Assembly (NCBI RefSeq): GCF_007489275.1
Contig: NZ_VLNR01000027.1
Coordinates: forward strand, 25,018-89,017
Length of the DNA stretch: 64,000 nt
Direction: 5' to 3'
DNA from: Aquimarina algiphila
GTDB taxonomy: Bacteria > Bacteroidota > Bacteroidia > Flavobacteriales > Flavobacteriaceae
Shown: piece after piece, positions 17,805-27,018 of the stretch
Position numbering within the stretch: position 1 is the stretch's first letter
Layout of the letters: each line of letters starts with the position of its first letter
Notes under the pieces: model-generated
What the model saw: only the letters and a program-made list of their open reading frames with translations
Told to the model about the DNA's origin: nothing
Database searches by the model: none
Made by a program: the position numbers and the translations under genes

Positions 17805-17936
17805 TAACTATAATTTATATCTAATAGGACAATCATTTTTTGAGGTCTATCAATCCCAAAATTAAAGGGTATCGGGTATAATATTAAAATTAAAAACTCA
17901 TAAAAACATAAGTATCTATAAAACAAAATAAAACAC

Positions 17937-17944
17937 TATTTTTG
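17937..17944 (+). promoter_or_regulatory. -7 promoter box of lspA
   Basis: TATTTTTG matches TAnnTTTG exactly, 38 bases before the lspA ATG. No convincing -33 element is seen. It would let lspA be transcribed separately from the genes before it. Confidence 0.4.
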
Positions 17945-17982
17945 TCCGTCGGTTTTAATACCCAAAACAAACCAATACTTAT

Positions 17983-18585
17983 ATGTCCTTAAAGAAATCT
18001 ATTTTAGTAATAATTTTAGTTCTACTGATTGACCAAATCACCAAAATCTATATTAAAACTCATTTCTCTCTTCATGAAGAGATGAAGGTATTTGATTGGT
18101 TCCGTATCATATTTGTCGAAAACAAAGGTATGGCGTGGGGTTTTGAACTTCCTGGGAGTTATGGAAAATTAGTACTTTCTTTATTTAGACTAGTAGCTAT
18201 TACTGGGATTGGATACTGGCTTTATGATTCGGTTCGCAAAAATAGCCCCGCAATTCTTACTTTTTGTATAGCATTGATTTTTGCTGGGGCATTTGGAAAT
18301 ATTATTGATTCTATATTTTATGGTTTATTATTTAGCGAAAGCACACCAGTAACGATTGGAAGTTTTTTACCTGAAGGTGGTGGTTATGAAAGCATTTTTT
18401 ATGGTAAAGTGGTTGATATGATCCAATTCACATTTTACGATGATACCCTACCAGAATGGATTCCTTTTTGGGGCGGTGATCATTTTTCATTTTTTGATCC
18501 AGTATTCAACATTGCTGATTCTGCAATAAGCGTTGGAGTTTTCTTATTGATTATCTTCAATAAAAAAGCTTTTCCAAAAAAATGA
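17983..18585 (+). CDS. lspA: lipoprotein signal peptidase (signal peptidase II)
   Basis: A 200-residue inner-membrane aspartyl protease with four hydrophobic segments. It cleaves prolipoprotein signal peptides ahead of the lipidated Cys. Conserved blocks are LIDQITKIYI (near 15), ENKGMAWGF (near 46), GNIIDSIFYG (near 105) with the first catalytic Asp context, VVDMIQF (near 145) and FNIADSAISVG (near 175) carrying the second catalytic Asp. The insertion between GNIID and VVDMI is typical of Bacteroidota LspA. It would process the several lipoproteins in this window. Confidence 0.95.
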   Translation: MSLKKSILVIILVLLIDQITKIYIKTHFSLHEEMKVFDWFRIIFVENKGMAWGFELPGSYGKLVLSLFRLVAITGIGYWLYDSVRKNSPAILTFCIALIFAGAFGNIIDSIFYGLLFSESTPVTIGSFLPEGGGYESIFYGKVVDMIQFTFYDDTLPEWIPFWGGDHFSFFDPVFNIADSAISVGVFLLIIFNKKAFPKK

Positions 18586-18599
18586 TTTCAAAAAGATAA

Positions 18600-18698
18600 T
18601 TATAATTTCCTTTTTTTATCGGTATCCTCTAACTTCTTATACCAGTAGTTTCCGCAGCAGACATAGATCAGAAAGAAAATGAGTCTAAAGGTTGGCAT
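18600..18698 (-). CDS. possible 32-residue membrane microprotein
   Basis: The minus strand between lspA and the small lipoprotein gene carries a 33-codon frame starting with ATG at 18698. The product starts MPTFRLIFFLIYVCCGNYWY and ends in a charged tail (KKLEDTDKKRKL), that is, one short hydrophobic helix followed by a basic tail. Composition looks protein-like, but there is no strong ribosome binding site and it is short enough to be chance. Low confidence. Confidence 0.3.
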   Translation of the reverse strand: MPTFRLIFFLIYVCCGNYWYKKLEDTDKKRKL

Positions 18699-18743
18699 AA
18701 CTCTTGATAAATATAGAGCTCAACTTATTCATGATAAAACCTT

Positions 18744-19142
18744 ATGAAATCATTTAAGATGCTATTAGTATTAGCTGTATTTTTATCTATCGGCTGCGAA
18801 GATACTGTACGTTGTGTATTTGGTACTACTACAGAGCTTAGGGATAAGGAATTATCTGTAGCTAGTTATGAGGAGGATTATTTTGAATTAATTTCGGCAA
18901 AGATTCCTTTTGATCATTGTATTTCTGATGTATTTATTTTAGATCTTCCAAGAGGTTTAGATTATTATATATATGATTGTGATACTATCGAAATCTCTGG
19001 ATACCCAACAGATATTGGAGATTTTACTATTGAAGTAATTATTGAGATCGAAGAAATAGAATATGATACTTTTGAAGATGTAGGTTTATGTATTGATTAT
19101 GAGACATCCAAATTATACCGTTTAGTAGTTTCTCGCTTTTAA
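18744..19142 (+). CDS. small cysteine-containing lipoprotein, unknown function
   Basis: A 132-residue protein with lipoprotein signal (MKSFKMLLVLAVFLSIGC; Cys at about 18). The mature part is acidic, with several Cys and Tyr/Ile-rich strands (YYIYDCDTIEISGYP). No family recognised. It is followed by a convergent response regulator gene. Confidence 0.75.
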   Translation: MKSFKMLLVLAVFLSIGCEDTVRCVFGTTTELRDKELSVASYEEDYFELISAKIPFDHCISDVFILDLPRGLDYYIYDCDTIEISGYPTDIGDFTIEVIIEIEEIEYDTFEDVGLCIDYETSKLYRLVVSRF

Positions 19143-19261
19143 GAGATGACAACAGATATCCCTCATACCCTTTTTTAAAATACCTTTTCTCCTTATAAAT
19201 TGTTATAACGAGGTTATATGGTAATTAGAGAAATCAATAACAAGTTCTGACTTTTATTAAA

Positions 19262-19663
19262 TCATACTAGTATCCTTTCGAAGTCATTCAATTTGATGGG
19301 TTTTGTAAGATAGTCAGATACTACATCTATCGCTTTTGCTCGTTCTATATCTCTAGAATCTATAGAAGAACTAACCACATAAAGGTCTATTTTTTTACTA
19401 ATCTTATTTCTAATCTTAGAAAATTCATTCAAAAACTCCCATCCGTCCATTATAGGCATATTGAGATCTAACAAAATTACTTGAGGAACTTCTTCTTTTT
19501 GTTCATCGCCAAGGGATTTTAGAAAAAAATCCAACGCTTCTCTACCATTATTAAAAACCAAAACTACATCTGATAGTTTTTTTAATTCAATAATTTTACG
19601 AACTAAACTTATATAAATATTGTCATCGTCTATGATGCAAACACGCTCTATATTTTGGGACAT
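19262..19663 (-). CDS. single-domain response regulator (CheY-like receiver)
   Basis: A 133-residue receiver domain with the acidic pocket IDDDN (near 11), phospho-acceptor Asp in ILLDLNMPIMDGWEF (near 66), the Ser in VVSSS (near 98) and Lys in YLTKPI (near 122). There is no output domain. It resembles the REC proteins that flavobacteria pair with hybrid sensor kinases elsewhere. It lies 70 bases beyond the fthC gene on the same strand; co-transcription is possible. Confidence 0.9.
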   Translation of the reverse strand: MSQNIERVCIIDDDNIYISLVRKIIELKKLSDVVLVFNNGREALDFFLKSLGDEQKEEVPQVILLDLNMPIMDGWEFLNEFSKIRNKISKKIDLYVVSSSIDSRDIERAKAIDVVSDYLTKPIKLNDFERILV

Positions 19664-19733
19664 TCTAAGGGGCTACTAACAATTAAAAGTCTCGAATATA
19701 GCATAAAGTATCATAGAACACAAAAAATGTTAA

Positions 19734-20303
19734 TTAATTCCCAAAATTATATATCTCTGTTGGAGTAACGCAAAGGTCGAGACCTATATCTGTAGGGATT
19801 ACATTTTGAATTTCTTTTTCTGCATCAAAAAATGAAAGTCCGATCTTTAACGTATCAGAATTACATTTGGCTAAAAACTTATCATAAAAACCTTTACCAT
19901 ATCCTACACGATTACCAATATGGTCAAATGCTAATAAGGGTATAAAAACTACTTCTATTTTTTTTTCTGGTATTTGGATTCCATCTACTGGCTCAGGAAT
20001 TCCCCAGGAATTTACTTCTAATTTGGTTCCATCTGTTAGTAAAAAATGCTCTAGCGTATTATTTTCAAAATTACTTTTGGACACTAGTATATTTTTATCC
20101 TTTCCCTGAAGAATATGAAGAATATATTCTGTATTGATTTCTTTTTGTTTTTCTATAGGAAGAAAGATATGATAATACGATTTTTCCCAAATTGGTAATT
20201 GAAGTAATTGATTTGCGATATCTACACTTAAATTCTCAACTTCTTCATCACTTAATTGAGATCGTAATGTTTTATAATGTGTCCTTAGCTCTTTCTTATT
20301 CAT
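19734..20303 (-). CDS. 5-formyltetrahydrofolate cyclo-ligase
   Basis: A 189-residue enzyme converting 5-formyl-THF to 5,10-methenyl-THF with ATP. Recognised by KKELRTHYKTLRSQLSDEEV at the start, the FLPIEKQKEINTEYIL substrate region (near 64), and the C-terminal GNRVGYGKGFYDKFL ATP-binding motif (near 133). It overlaps the upstream aspartoacylase-like gene by 8 bases, so it is the fourth member of a minus-strand operon with rimB and rimK. Confidence 0.93.
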   Translation of the reverse strand: MNKKELRTHYKTLRSQLSDEEVENLSVDIANQLLQLPIWEKSYYHIFLPIEKQKEINTEYILHILQGKDKNILVSKSNFENNTLEHFLLTDGTKLEVNSWGIPEPVDGIQIPEKKIEVVFIPLLAFDHIGNRVGYGKGFYDKFLAKCNSDTLKIGLSFFDAEKEIQNVIPTDIGLDLCVTPTEIYNFGN

Positions 20304-21276
20304 TTACTAATTCCTTTGTAATGCGAAAAATAGCATCTCCTTTATATACAATAGGCGCTTCGTTTACATTAATTACATACCCCTCATTTGTAGCTTTTAC
20401 AACATGCCTCATTTTACCGTAAGGATCTGTAATTGTTGCTAGAATCTCACCTTTATTGACATGTTTCCCAATAGGTATTTTAATATGTAACAAACCACTA
20501 TATTTTGCTCTTATCCAAAAGCTTGTACTAATTAGCAAGGTATCAGAATCTCGAACAGGTACTTCAAATTCAGTTTTCAGCATACCCAGGTAACTTAATA
20601 TCCTCATCGTTCCCTGAACCCCTTCTATGGCAATCTCTTTACTACTGTTTTGAGATTTTCCTCCTTCAAACAATAATATATTCTTTCCTTTTTTAGCGCA
20701 GGTCGACCGATAGGAACCTTCTAGGTTTTTAGATAATAAGGTGAATGGTGCATTAAAAATTTTAGCCAATGCGACGAGGTTCTCGTTTTTGGGATCTACT
20801 CTAATATGTGGCGCATTAAACCTACTGGCTCCACCAGTGTGAAAATCTAAACAAAAATCTGCAGCAGGTAAAATATCATTTATAAATTGATACGCAAAAC
20901 GACTTGCAAGAGAGCCATTTTTGGTGCCAGGAAAAACCCGATTGAGATCACGACCATCAGGAAAAAAACGATTCATATTTAAAAAACCAAATACATTAAG
21001 AACAGGAATACATATAATACTGCCTTTTGCAGGTTTATTGATTTTCTTTGCTATGATTTGTCGTACAACTTCTACTCCATTAATTTCATCACCATGGATA
21101 CCGGCTGTAATAAGTACAGTTGGGCCCGGTATTTTTGATCTCTCTATAATGATTGGTATTTCTACCTTGGTAGAAGTATATAGTTTTGCTATATTAAAAT
21201 TTATGGTAGTACTAATTCCGGGTAATACTTCATTTCCCAGAATACTAAGTACATTATTATTAGTTGTTTTTGTCAT
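20296..21276 (-). CDS. succinylglutamate desuccinylase/aspartoacylase-type zinc hydrolase
   Basis: A 326-residue M14-like zinc hydrolase using the ATG at 21276; an in-frame TTG at 21297 could add seven residues. The zinc site is visible as GIHGDEINGVEV (HxxE, near 60) and the later His in DFHTGG (near 145). The C-terminal third carries a barrel-sandwich/biotinyl-like region (IPIGKHVNKGEILATITDPYG). Such enzymes remove acyl groups or C-terminal amino acids. It overlaps or abuts rimK, which adds glutamates to a protein, so it may trim or act on a RimK product; this is inference from context. Confidence 0.88.
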   Translation of the reverse strand: MTKTTNNNVLSILGNEVLPGISTTINFNIAKLYTSTKVEIPIIIERSKIPGPTVLITAGIHGDEINGVEVVRQIIAKKINKPAKGSIICIPVLNVFGFLNMNRFFPDGRDLNRVFPGTKNGSLASRFAYQFINDILPAADFCLDFHTGGASRFNAPHIRVDPKNENLVALAKIFNAPFTLLSKNLEGSYRSTCAKKGKNILLFEGGKSQNSSKEIAIEGVQGTMRILSYLGMLKTEFEVPVRDSDTLLISTSFWIRAKYSGLLHIKIPIGKHVNKGEILATITDPYGKMRHVVKATNEGYVINVNEAPIVYKGDAIFRITKELVNE

Positions 21277-21280
21277 TGTA

Positions 21281-22153
21281 TTACAAACTTCTTTCAATAT
21301 AACGAATAATAGATTTTGCGATATCTCTTCCAGTTGCAGTTTCTATACCTTCTAACCCTGGAGAAGAGTTCACTTCTAAAATAAGAGGTCCTCTATTACT
21401 TTGTAACAGATCTACTCCTGCTACACCCATTTTTAATGCTTTTGCGGCCATAATAGCAGCCTGTTCTTCATGTCTGGTCAAATTAATTACAGATGCTGTA
21501 CCTCCTCTATGTAAATTAGACCTAAACTCCCCTTCTTTACCTTGTCGCTTCATTGCTCCTACTACTTGACCATCTACAACAAAAGCTCTAACATCTGCTC
21601 CTTTTGCTTCTTTTATAAATTCCTGAACAATAACTCTAGCCTGCAATCCATTAAAAGCTTCTAAAACCGATTCTGCCGCCGTCTTAGTTTCTGCTAAAAC
21701 TACACCTAAGCCTTGAGTACCTTCTAACAATTTAATAATTAATGGTGCTCCTCCCACATGAGAAATTACTTCAGAGACATCTTTAGAATAGTTAGTAAAT
21801 ACAGTCTTAGGAAGTCCCAAACCAGCCTTAGACAAAATTTGTAAACTTCTTAATTTATCTCTGGATTGTATCAGTGCCTGTGATTTTAAAGTAGTAAATA
21901 CATTCATCATTTCAAACTGCCTAACCACAGCAGTTCCATAAAAAGTAATAGAAGATCCTATTCTCGGAATTACAGCATCAACATGGTCTAATTTTCTTCC
22001 CCGATAATAAATTTCAGGTTTTTGTCTCTCAATTACAATATCACAATTTAAAGGATCTATTACCTGTACATTATGTTTACGCTTTACTGCAGCCTGAACA
22101 AGTGCATTAGTCGAATATAAATTCGCACCACGCGACAAAATCTTAATATTCAT
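21281..22153 (-). CDS. rimK: RimK-type ATP-grasp ligase (S6 glutamate ligase family)
   Basis: A 290-residue ATP-grasp enzyme close to E. coli RimK, which adds glutamate residues to the C-terminus of ribosomal protein S6 and can make poly-glutamate. Visible are the N-terminal [15 protein letters not shown] block, [19 protein letters not shown], the ATP-grasp loop [15 protein letters not shown] (near 140), [26 protein letters not shown], and the Mg-binding [12 protein letters not shown] near 265. Its ATG overlaps the rimB stop by one base, indicating translational coupling. Confidence 0.93.
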   Translation of the reverse strand: MNIKILSRGANLYSTNALVQAAVKRKHNVQVIDPLNCDIVIERQKPEIYYRGRKLDHVDAVIPRIGSSITFYGTAVVRQFEMMNVFTTLKSQALIQSRDKLRSLQILSKAGLGLPKTVFTNYSKDVSEVISHVGGAPLIIKLLEGTQGLGVVLAETKTAAESVLEAFNGLQARVIVQEFIKEAKGADVRAFVVDGQVVGAMKRQGKEGEFRSNLHRGGTASVINLTRHEEQAAIMAAKALKMGVAGVDLLQSNRGPLILEVNSSPGLEGIETATGRDIAKSIIRYIERSL

Positions 22154-22581
22154 TACAATTTTTGATTATATGACTGATTTTCTGATTGAGGATCTACCAA
22201 AAATTTTCCGCTTAAAAATTTACGCCCTATCAATACGGGAAAACGCATATCATCACGTGGAGATAATGTAAACGTTATTGGATATGTGTTACCAAATACG
22301 ATAATTTGTGTTCTAATAGTGAATCGCATTTCTACTTTACCATTGCTACTTTTTACTGCAGTAATATCATAATTTTTGAATGTAAATCTTTTGCCATTAT
22401 ATTCTGGATGCATCGGGTCAAGAAAACTACATTGTAATGTTTGATCAATTTCCTTGATATCTATACAATGAATAGATGATGTATAAGCTCCTGTATCGAT
22501 TTTAGCATCGATATTTTTCAATTCTAAAAGAGGAAAATCTGCTTTATCAGTCCTGCCAATTATTTTCTTTTCTTTTTCCAA
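22153..22581 (-). CDS. RimB-like retropepsin-fold protease (RimK-associated)
   Basis: A 142-residue protein of the RimB/PF05618 family, named ATP-dependent zinc protease in databases but with a retropepsin fold. The active-site triplet is in [11 protein letters not shown] (Asp29). A start at TTG 22581 is used; no ATG fits. RimB homologues sit beside rimK in many genomes and are thought to act on RimK-modified substrates. It leads a four-gene operon with rimK, the aspartoacylase-like gene and fthC. Confidence 0.88.
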   Translation of the reverse strand: MEKEKKIIGRTDKADFPLLELKNIDAKIDTGAYTSSIHCIDIKEIDQTLQCSFLDPMHPEYNGKRFTFKNYDITAVKSSNGKVEMRFTIRTQIIVFGNTYPITFTLSPRDDMRFPVLIGRKFLSGKFLVDPQSENQSYNQKL

Positions 22582-22747
22582 AAGATATGATTGATATTGG
22601 GACTACTAATGTAATAAAAATCAAGATGCATTGTATGTTATCCTTCTTTTTTAATAAATGGTGTTATTTTTATACTGATTTAACAAAAATTAAATCCGCA
22701 ATCTTTGTTTTACAATTACGGTAAACCCTTAACTTTACCATTGGATT

Positions 22748-24547
22748 ATGCAAGAAGCCACTTTAGACATACAGATTAAAATACTACCAACTGGACCTGG
22801 AGTATACCAATATTATGATAAAGATGATAAATTACTCTATGTTGGAAAAGCAAAAAACTTAAAAAAAAGAGTGTCTTCTTATTTTAATAAGAATCATGAT
22901 AATTATAAGACCAAAGTTCTCGTAAAAAAAATCCACTCTATAAGACACATTGTTGTAGAAACAGAGACCGATGCATTATTGTTAGAGAATAATCTCATCA
23001 AAAAACATCAGCCTCGTTTTAATGTAATGCTCAAAGATGATAAAACGTATCCTTGGATATGTATTAAAAAAGAACGTTTCCCCAGAATTTTTCCCACTCG
23101 TAACTTAATCAAAGACGGTTCAGAATATTATGGCCCATACACCAATTTTAAGACTGTAAATACGCTATTAGATCTTATCAAAGGGTTATATCAACTTAGA
23201 ACATGTAATTATGATTTATCTCAGGAAAAAATCAATAATGGTAAATATAAAGTGTGTCTCGAGTATCATCTAGGAAATTGCAAAGGCCCCTGTGAAGACT
23301 TGCAGGATGAGAAAGAATATATGGATAACCTTGAAGCTATTCGGCAAATTGTAAAAGGTAATTTTAAAGATTCTCTTGGTCGTTTTAAAAAGCAAATGGC
23401 AGAACATGCAGAGAAGATGGAATTTGAAGATGCACAACGGATTAAAGAAAAAATAGAAGTTTTAGAAAAATATCAAGCAAAATCTACAGTAGTTAATCCA
23501 AAAATTAGCAACGTAGATGTGTTTTCGATTATCTCAGATGAATCCTATGGATATGTAAACTTTCTTCAATTATCATATGGATCTATTATACGATCACATA
23601 CTACTGAAATTAAAAAGAAACTGGACGAATCTGATGCTGAGCTTTTAGAATTAGCAATTATCGAATTACGTCAACGTTTTGGTTCTAAATCAAAAGAAAT
23701 ATTTGTCCCTTTTGAATTGGATTTAGGTGAAAAATTAAAAATTACAGTTCCTCAATTAGGGGACAAAAAGAAAATTTTAGATCTTTCCTTAAGGAATGCA
23801 AAATACTTTAGGCTAGAACGTTTTAAACAAATCAAAATTATTGATCCAGATAGACATGTAAAGCGTTTAATGGCACAAATGAAAAAGGATCTTCGATTAC
23901 CAGTAGAGCCTGTACATATTGAATGTTTTGACAATTCGAACATCCAGGGAACCAATCCCGTTGCTGCATGTGTAGTTTTTAAAAATGGAAAACCCAGCAA
24001 AAAAGAATATAGAAAATTTAATATAAAAACAGTAGAAGGTGCTAATGATTTTGCCTCTATGGAAGAGGTTGTTTATCGACGGTATAAACGGCTAAAAGAA
24101 GAAGAGCAACCTTTACCTCAACTTGTAATTGTGGATGGAGGAAAAGGACAACTTTCTTCTGGATTAAAAGCACTTGATGATCTTGGATTAAGAGGAAAAA
24201 TTACAATTATTGGTATTGCCAAACGATTAGAAGAAATTTACTATCCAGGTGATTCTATTCCGCTCTATTTGGATAAAAAATCAGAGTCTTTAAAAGTGAT
24301 ACAACACTTACGTAATGAGGCACATCGATTCGGAATTACTTTTCACAGACAAAAAAGAAGCAAGGCGGCATTAGATACAGAATTAGATGTGATTCCAGGT
24401 ATCGGAGAAAAAACAGTTATAGAATTACTTAAGACTTTTAGATCCGTAAAAAGAATAAGTGAAGCTTCTAAAAGTGAATTAAGTGAAGTGATAGGTGATT
24501 CTCGCGCAACCAAAGTGTTTAATTACTATCTTTCTAAAAAAGAATAA
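22748..24547 (+). CDS. uvrC: excinuclease ABC subunit C
   Basis: A 599-residue nucleotide-excision repair nuclease. The GIY-YIG domain is at the start (GPGVYQYYDKDDKLLYVGKAKNL), followed by the DKTYPWICI region, the Cys cluster CLEYHLGNCKGPC (near 175), a UVR motif (AEKMEFEDAQRIKEKIEVL near 220), the RNase H-like 5' nuclease with FDNSNIQGTNPVA (near 395) and VIVDGGKGQ (near 460), and C-terminal helix-hairpin-helices (PGIGEKT). All core elements are intact. The patatin gene starts two bases after its stop. Confidence 0.96.
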   Translation: MQEATLDIQIKILPTGPGVYQYYDKDDKLLYVGKAKNLKKRVSSYFNKNHDNYKTKVLVKKIHSIRHIVVETETDALLLENNLIKKHQPRFNVMLKDDKTYPWICIKKERFPRIFPTRNLIKDGSEYYGPYTNFKTVNTLLDLIKGLYQLRTCNYDLSQEKINNGKYKVCLEYHLGNCKGPCEDLQDEKEYMDNLEAIRQIVKGNFKDSLGRFKKQMAEHAEKMEFEDAQRIKEKIEVLEKYQAKSTVVNPKISNVDVFSIISDESYGYVNFLQLSYGSIIRSHTTEIKKKLDESDAELLELAIIELRQRFGSKSKEIFVPFELDLGEKLKITVPQLGDKKKILDLSLRNAKYFRLERFKQIKIIDPDRHVKRLMAQMKKDLRLPVEPVHIECFDNSNIQGTNPVAACVVFKNGKPSKKEYRKFNIKTVEGANDFASMEEVVYRRYKRLKEEEQPLPQLVIVDGGKGQLSSGLKALDDLGLRGKITIIGIAKRLEEIYYPGDSIPLYLDKKSESLKVIQHLRNEAHRFGITFHRQKRSKAALDTELDVIPGIGEKTVIELLKTFRSVKRISEASKSELSEVIGDSRATKVFNYYLSKKE

Positions 24548-24549
24548 AC

Positions 24550-26838
24550 GTGGACAGACACAACCCCTTAGAACTCTTTTTGATCAGATTGATACTTATA
24601 GTAATGACCTGCTGTCCATATATCATTCGCGGTCAAGAAAAAGAGGTTACAAGTTCTCCTAATGCTTCATCTACTCAAGAAGACATAAAAGTAGGACTGG
24701 TTTTAAGTGGTGGTGGCGCAAAAGGTCTGGCTCATATTGGTGCTTTAAAAGTAATTGAAGAAGCAGGTGTTCGCATAGATTATATAGGAGGAACTAGTAT
24801 GGGAGCAATAGTGGGAGCACTATATGCTTCTGGCTATCGTCCATCAGAACTCGATTCCATATTTAGATCAGTGGATTTTAATGCATTTATACAAGACGAA
24901 CTACCCAGAGATGCTAAGACTTTTTATGAACGTGAAGATTCTGAAAAATACGCGATCACCTTACCTTTTGATAAATTTAAAATTGGTTTACCTAAAGGTT
25001 TGTCTAAAGGGCAAAATTTTTACAACCAGTTTTCAAGATATACTGCTCATGTAAATGATATACATGATTTTAATGATCTCCCTATTCCTTTTTTCTGCAT
25101 GTCTACTAATATTGAAACAGGAGAACAAGTACTTTTAGACAAAGGATATCTACCTGAAGCTGTAGCTGCAAGTGGAGCTTTGCCATCTATTTTTAGTCCC
25201 GTAGAGTTAAATGAAATACTAATGACTGACGGAGGAGTAACCAATAACTATCCTGTAAAGGAAATAAGAGAAAAAGGAGCAGAAATAGTTATAGGTGTTG
25301 ATGTACAAGACAGTTTACTTTCTAAAGAAGAGTTAAACTCTGTAACCAATATTATGTTACAAATCAGTAATTTCAGGACTTACAATGCTATGAAAGCAAA
25401 AGTTTCTGAAACTGATGTATATATTAAACCATCTATTAAAGCGTTTTCTGTAATGTCATTTGACAAAGCCGATAAAATAATAGCCAGTGGTGAAAAAGCA
25501 GCTTTTAATAGTTTTGAAAAACTAAGAGCTATAAAAAAGCGTCAAAAACCAACTGCCCCAAGAGCTAGAATTCCTAAAAACTCTGAAACTATTGTAATTA
25601 ATAGTCTCACCATATCTGGTAATAAAAAATATACCAGATCTTATATCAAGGGAAAATTAAAATTAAAAGTTCCTCGGGTCACAACCTATGAAAAACTAAA
25701 CGAAGGAATAAACAATCTATCCGCTACAGGAAATTTTGATCGTGTAAGTCATCGATTAGTAGATACAAAAGAAGGCAAGCAACTCAAGCTTTCTGTTACA
25801 GAAAGTGAAAATAAAATGCTATTACGCTTTGCATTGCATTATGATGATTTATACAAAACTGCTGCTTTAGTCAATGTAACGCGAAAAGGATTGTTTTTTA
25901 ATAACGATGTTCTTTCACTAGATGCTGCTTTGGGAGATAATATCCGATATAATCTGGATTATCATATCTACAAAGGGTTCTACCTAAGTCCGGGACTAAA
26001 ATACAGCTATAACAATTTTAAGAAGGCATTTGATTTTGACTTTATAGGTCAATTTGGAGAAATCCCAGATTTAAATATTAATACAATTGATATCGATTAT
26101 ACTGATTTTAATGTTCAGGCTTATGTTGAAACACCTTTTAGACAAACATTCTCTGTAGGTCTAGGTGCTGAATATAAAAGGCTTAGGATAATTTCAGAAA
26201 CATTTGGAGAAGATGAAAACCAAATCCCGAGAACTGTCTTTGATAATAGTGATTATTGGAGTGCTTTAGGATATATCAAATTAGATACCTATGACAATAA
26301 ATATTTTCCAAAACGAGGAATCTTGTTCGAAGGTGATATTCATACTTATCTTTTTTCTTCTGATTTTACAAATAGTTTTGATGAATTTTCTATTGCCAAA
26401 GCAAAATTAGGGTATGCCACTACACTATACAAAAATCTCACTTTAAATTTTACGGCAGAAGCAGGAACCAAAATAGGAAACAATGCTATTAATTCACTTG
26501 ACTTTCTACTTGGTGGTTTTGGAGCTAAAACCATTAATAACTTCATCCCTTTCTATGGCTATGACTTTTTAGCAATAACCGGGCAAAGTTTTGCAAAAGC
26601 ATTGATAACAGCTGATTACGAAATATTAAAAAACCATCATCTTAATGCATCAGCTAATTTTGCAAATGCCGGTAACAAATTATTTAGTACCGGAAGATGG
26701 TTCGAAGATCCAGAATATTCTGGATATGCCTTAGGATATGGTCTGGATACTTTTGCCGGCCCAATACAAGTAAAATATACGTATTCTCCAGAATTAGATG
26801 AAAGTCTATGGTTCTTTAGTGTTGGTTTTTGGTTTTAA
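24550..26838 (+). CDS. patatin-like phospholipase with outer-membrane barrel
   Basis: A 762-residue outer-membrane protein starting with GTG at 24550, directly after uvrC, with a signal peptide ending near RGQ. The patatin domain (about 45-300) shows the oxyanion GGGAKGLAHIG, nucleophile GTSMGA (Ser near 83) and the Asp dyad in MTDGGVTNNYP (near 227). Then a POTRA-like segment (near 350-420, NSLTISGNKKYTRSYIKGKL) and a 16-strand-type BamA-like barrel to the C-terminal F. It is the PlpD-like type Vd arrangement. The substrate is probably phospholipid; the passenger and barrel are both present. Confidence 0.93.
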   Translation: MDRHNPLELFLIRLILIVMTCCPYIIRGQEKEVTSSPNASSTQEDIKVGLVLSGGGAKGLAHIGALKVIEEAGVRIDYIGGTSMGAIVGALYASGYRPSELDSIFRSVDFNAFIQDELPRDAKTFYEREDSEKYAITLPFDKFKIGLPKGLSKGQNFYNQFSRYTAHVNDIHDFNDLPIPFFCMSTNIETGEQVLLDKGYLPEAVAASGALPSIFSPVELNEILMTDGGVTNNYPVKEIREKGAEIVIGVDVQDSLLSKEELNSVTNIMLQISNFRTYNAMKAKVSETDVYIKPSIKAFSVMSFDKADKIIASGEKAAFNSFEKLRAIKKRQKPTAPRARIPKNSETIVINSLTISGNKKYTRSYIKGKLKLKVPRVTTYEKLNEGINNLSATGNFDRVSHRLVDTKEGKQLKLSVTESENKMLLRFALHYDDLYKTAALVNVTRKGLFFNNDVLSLDAALGDNIRYNLDYHIYKGFYLSPGLKYSYNNFKKAFDFDFIGQFGEIPDLNINTIDIDYTDFNVQAYVETPFRQTFSVGLGAEYKRLRIISETFGEDENQIPRTVFDNSDYWSALGYIKLDTYDNKYFPKRGILFEGDIHTYLFSSDFTNSFDEFSIAKAKLGYATTLYKNLTLNFTAEAGTKIGNNAINSLDFLLGGFGAKTINNFIPFYGYDFLAITGQSFAKALITADYEILKNHHLNASANFANAGNKLFSTGRWFEDPEYSGYALGYGLDTFAGPIQVKYTYSPELDESLWFFSVGFWF

Positions 26839-26930
26839 ATGGATGATACTAATAGCTTAAATCACAGAAATATTTACGATATTTGTAATATTATGAACTT
26901 GTTTTGGCAGGATTTACTATTATTATTACA

Positions 26931-26963
26931 CTACCTTATTAAGCGCAATCCCGAATAAGGTAG
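26931..26963. other. 10-bp perfect inverted repeat before hmgA
   Basis: CTACCTTATT (26931-26940) and AATAAGGTAG (26954-26963) pair around a 13-base loop. No T tract follows, so it may be an operator for hmgA or a weak transcription stop for the patatin gene. Confidence 0.45.
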
Positions 26964-27018
26964 ACTTGCTATTTATTGTCTTATTAGAAAATAGTTAATA
27001 CCTTAAACTTGCAACATC

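Noticed and set aside
26839..26958. 39-codon frame directly after the patatin gene
   Set aside because: It overlaps the perfect inverted repeat and likely hmgA control region; the composition shows no motif.
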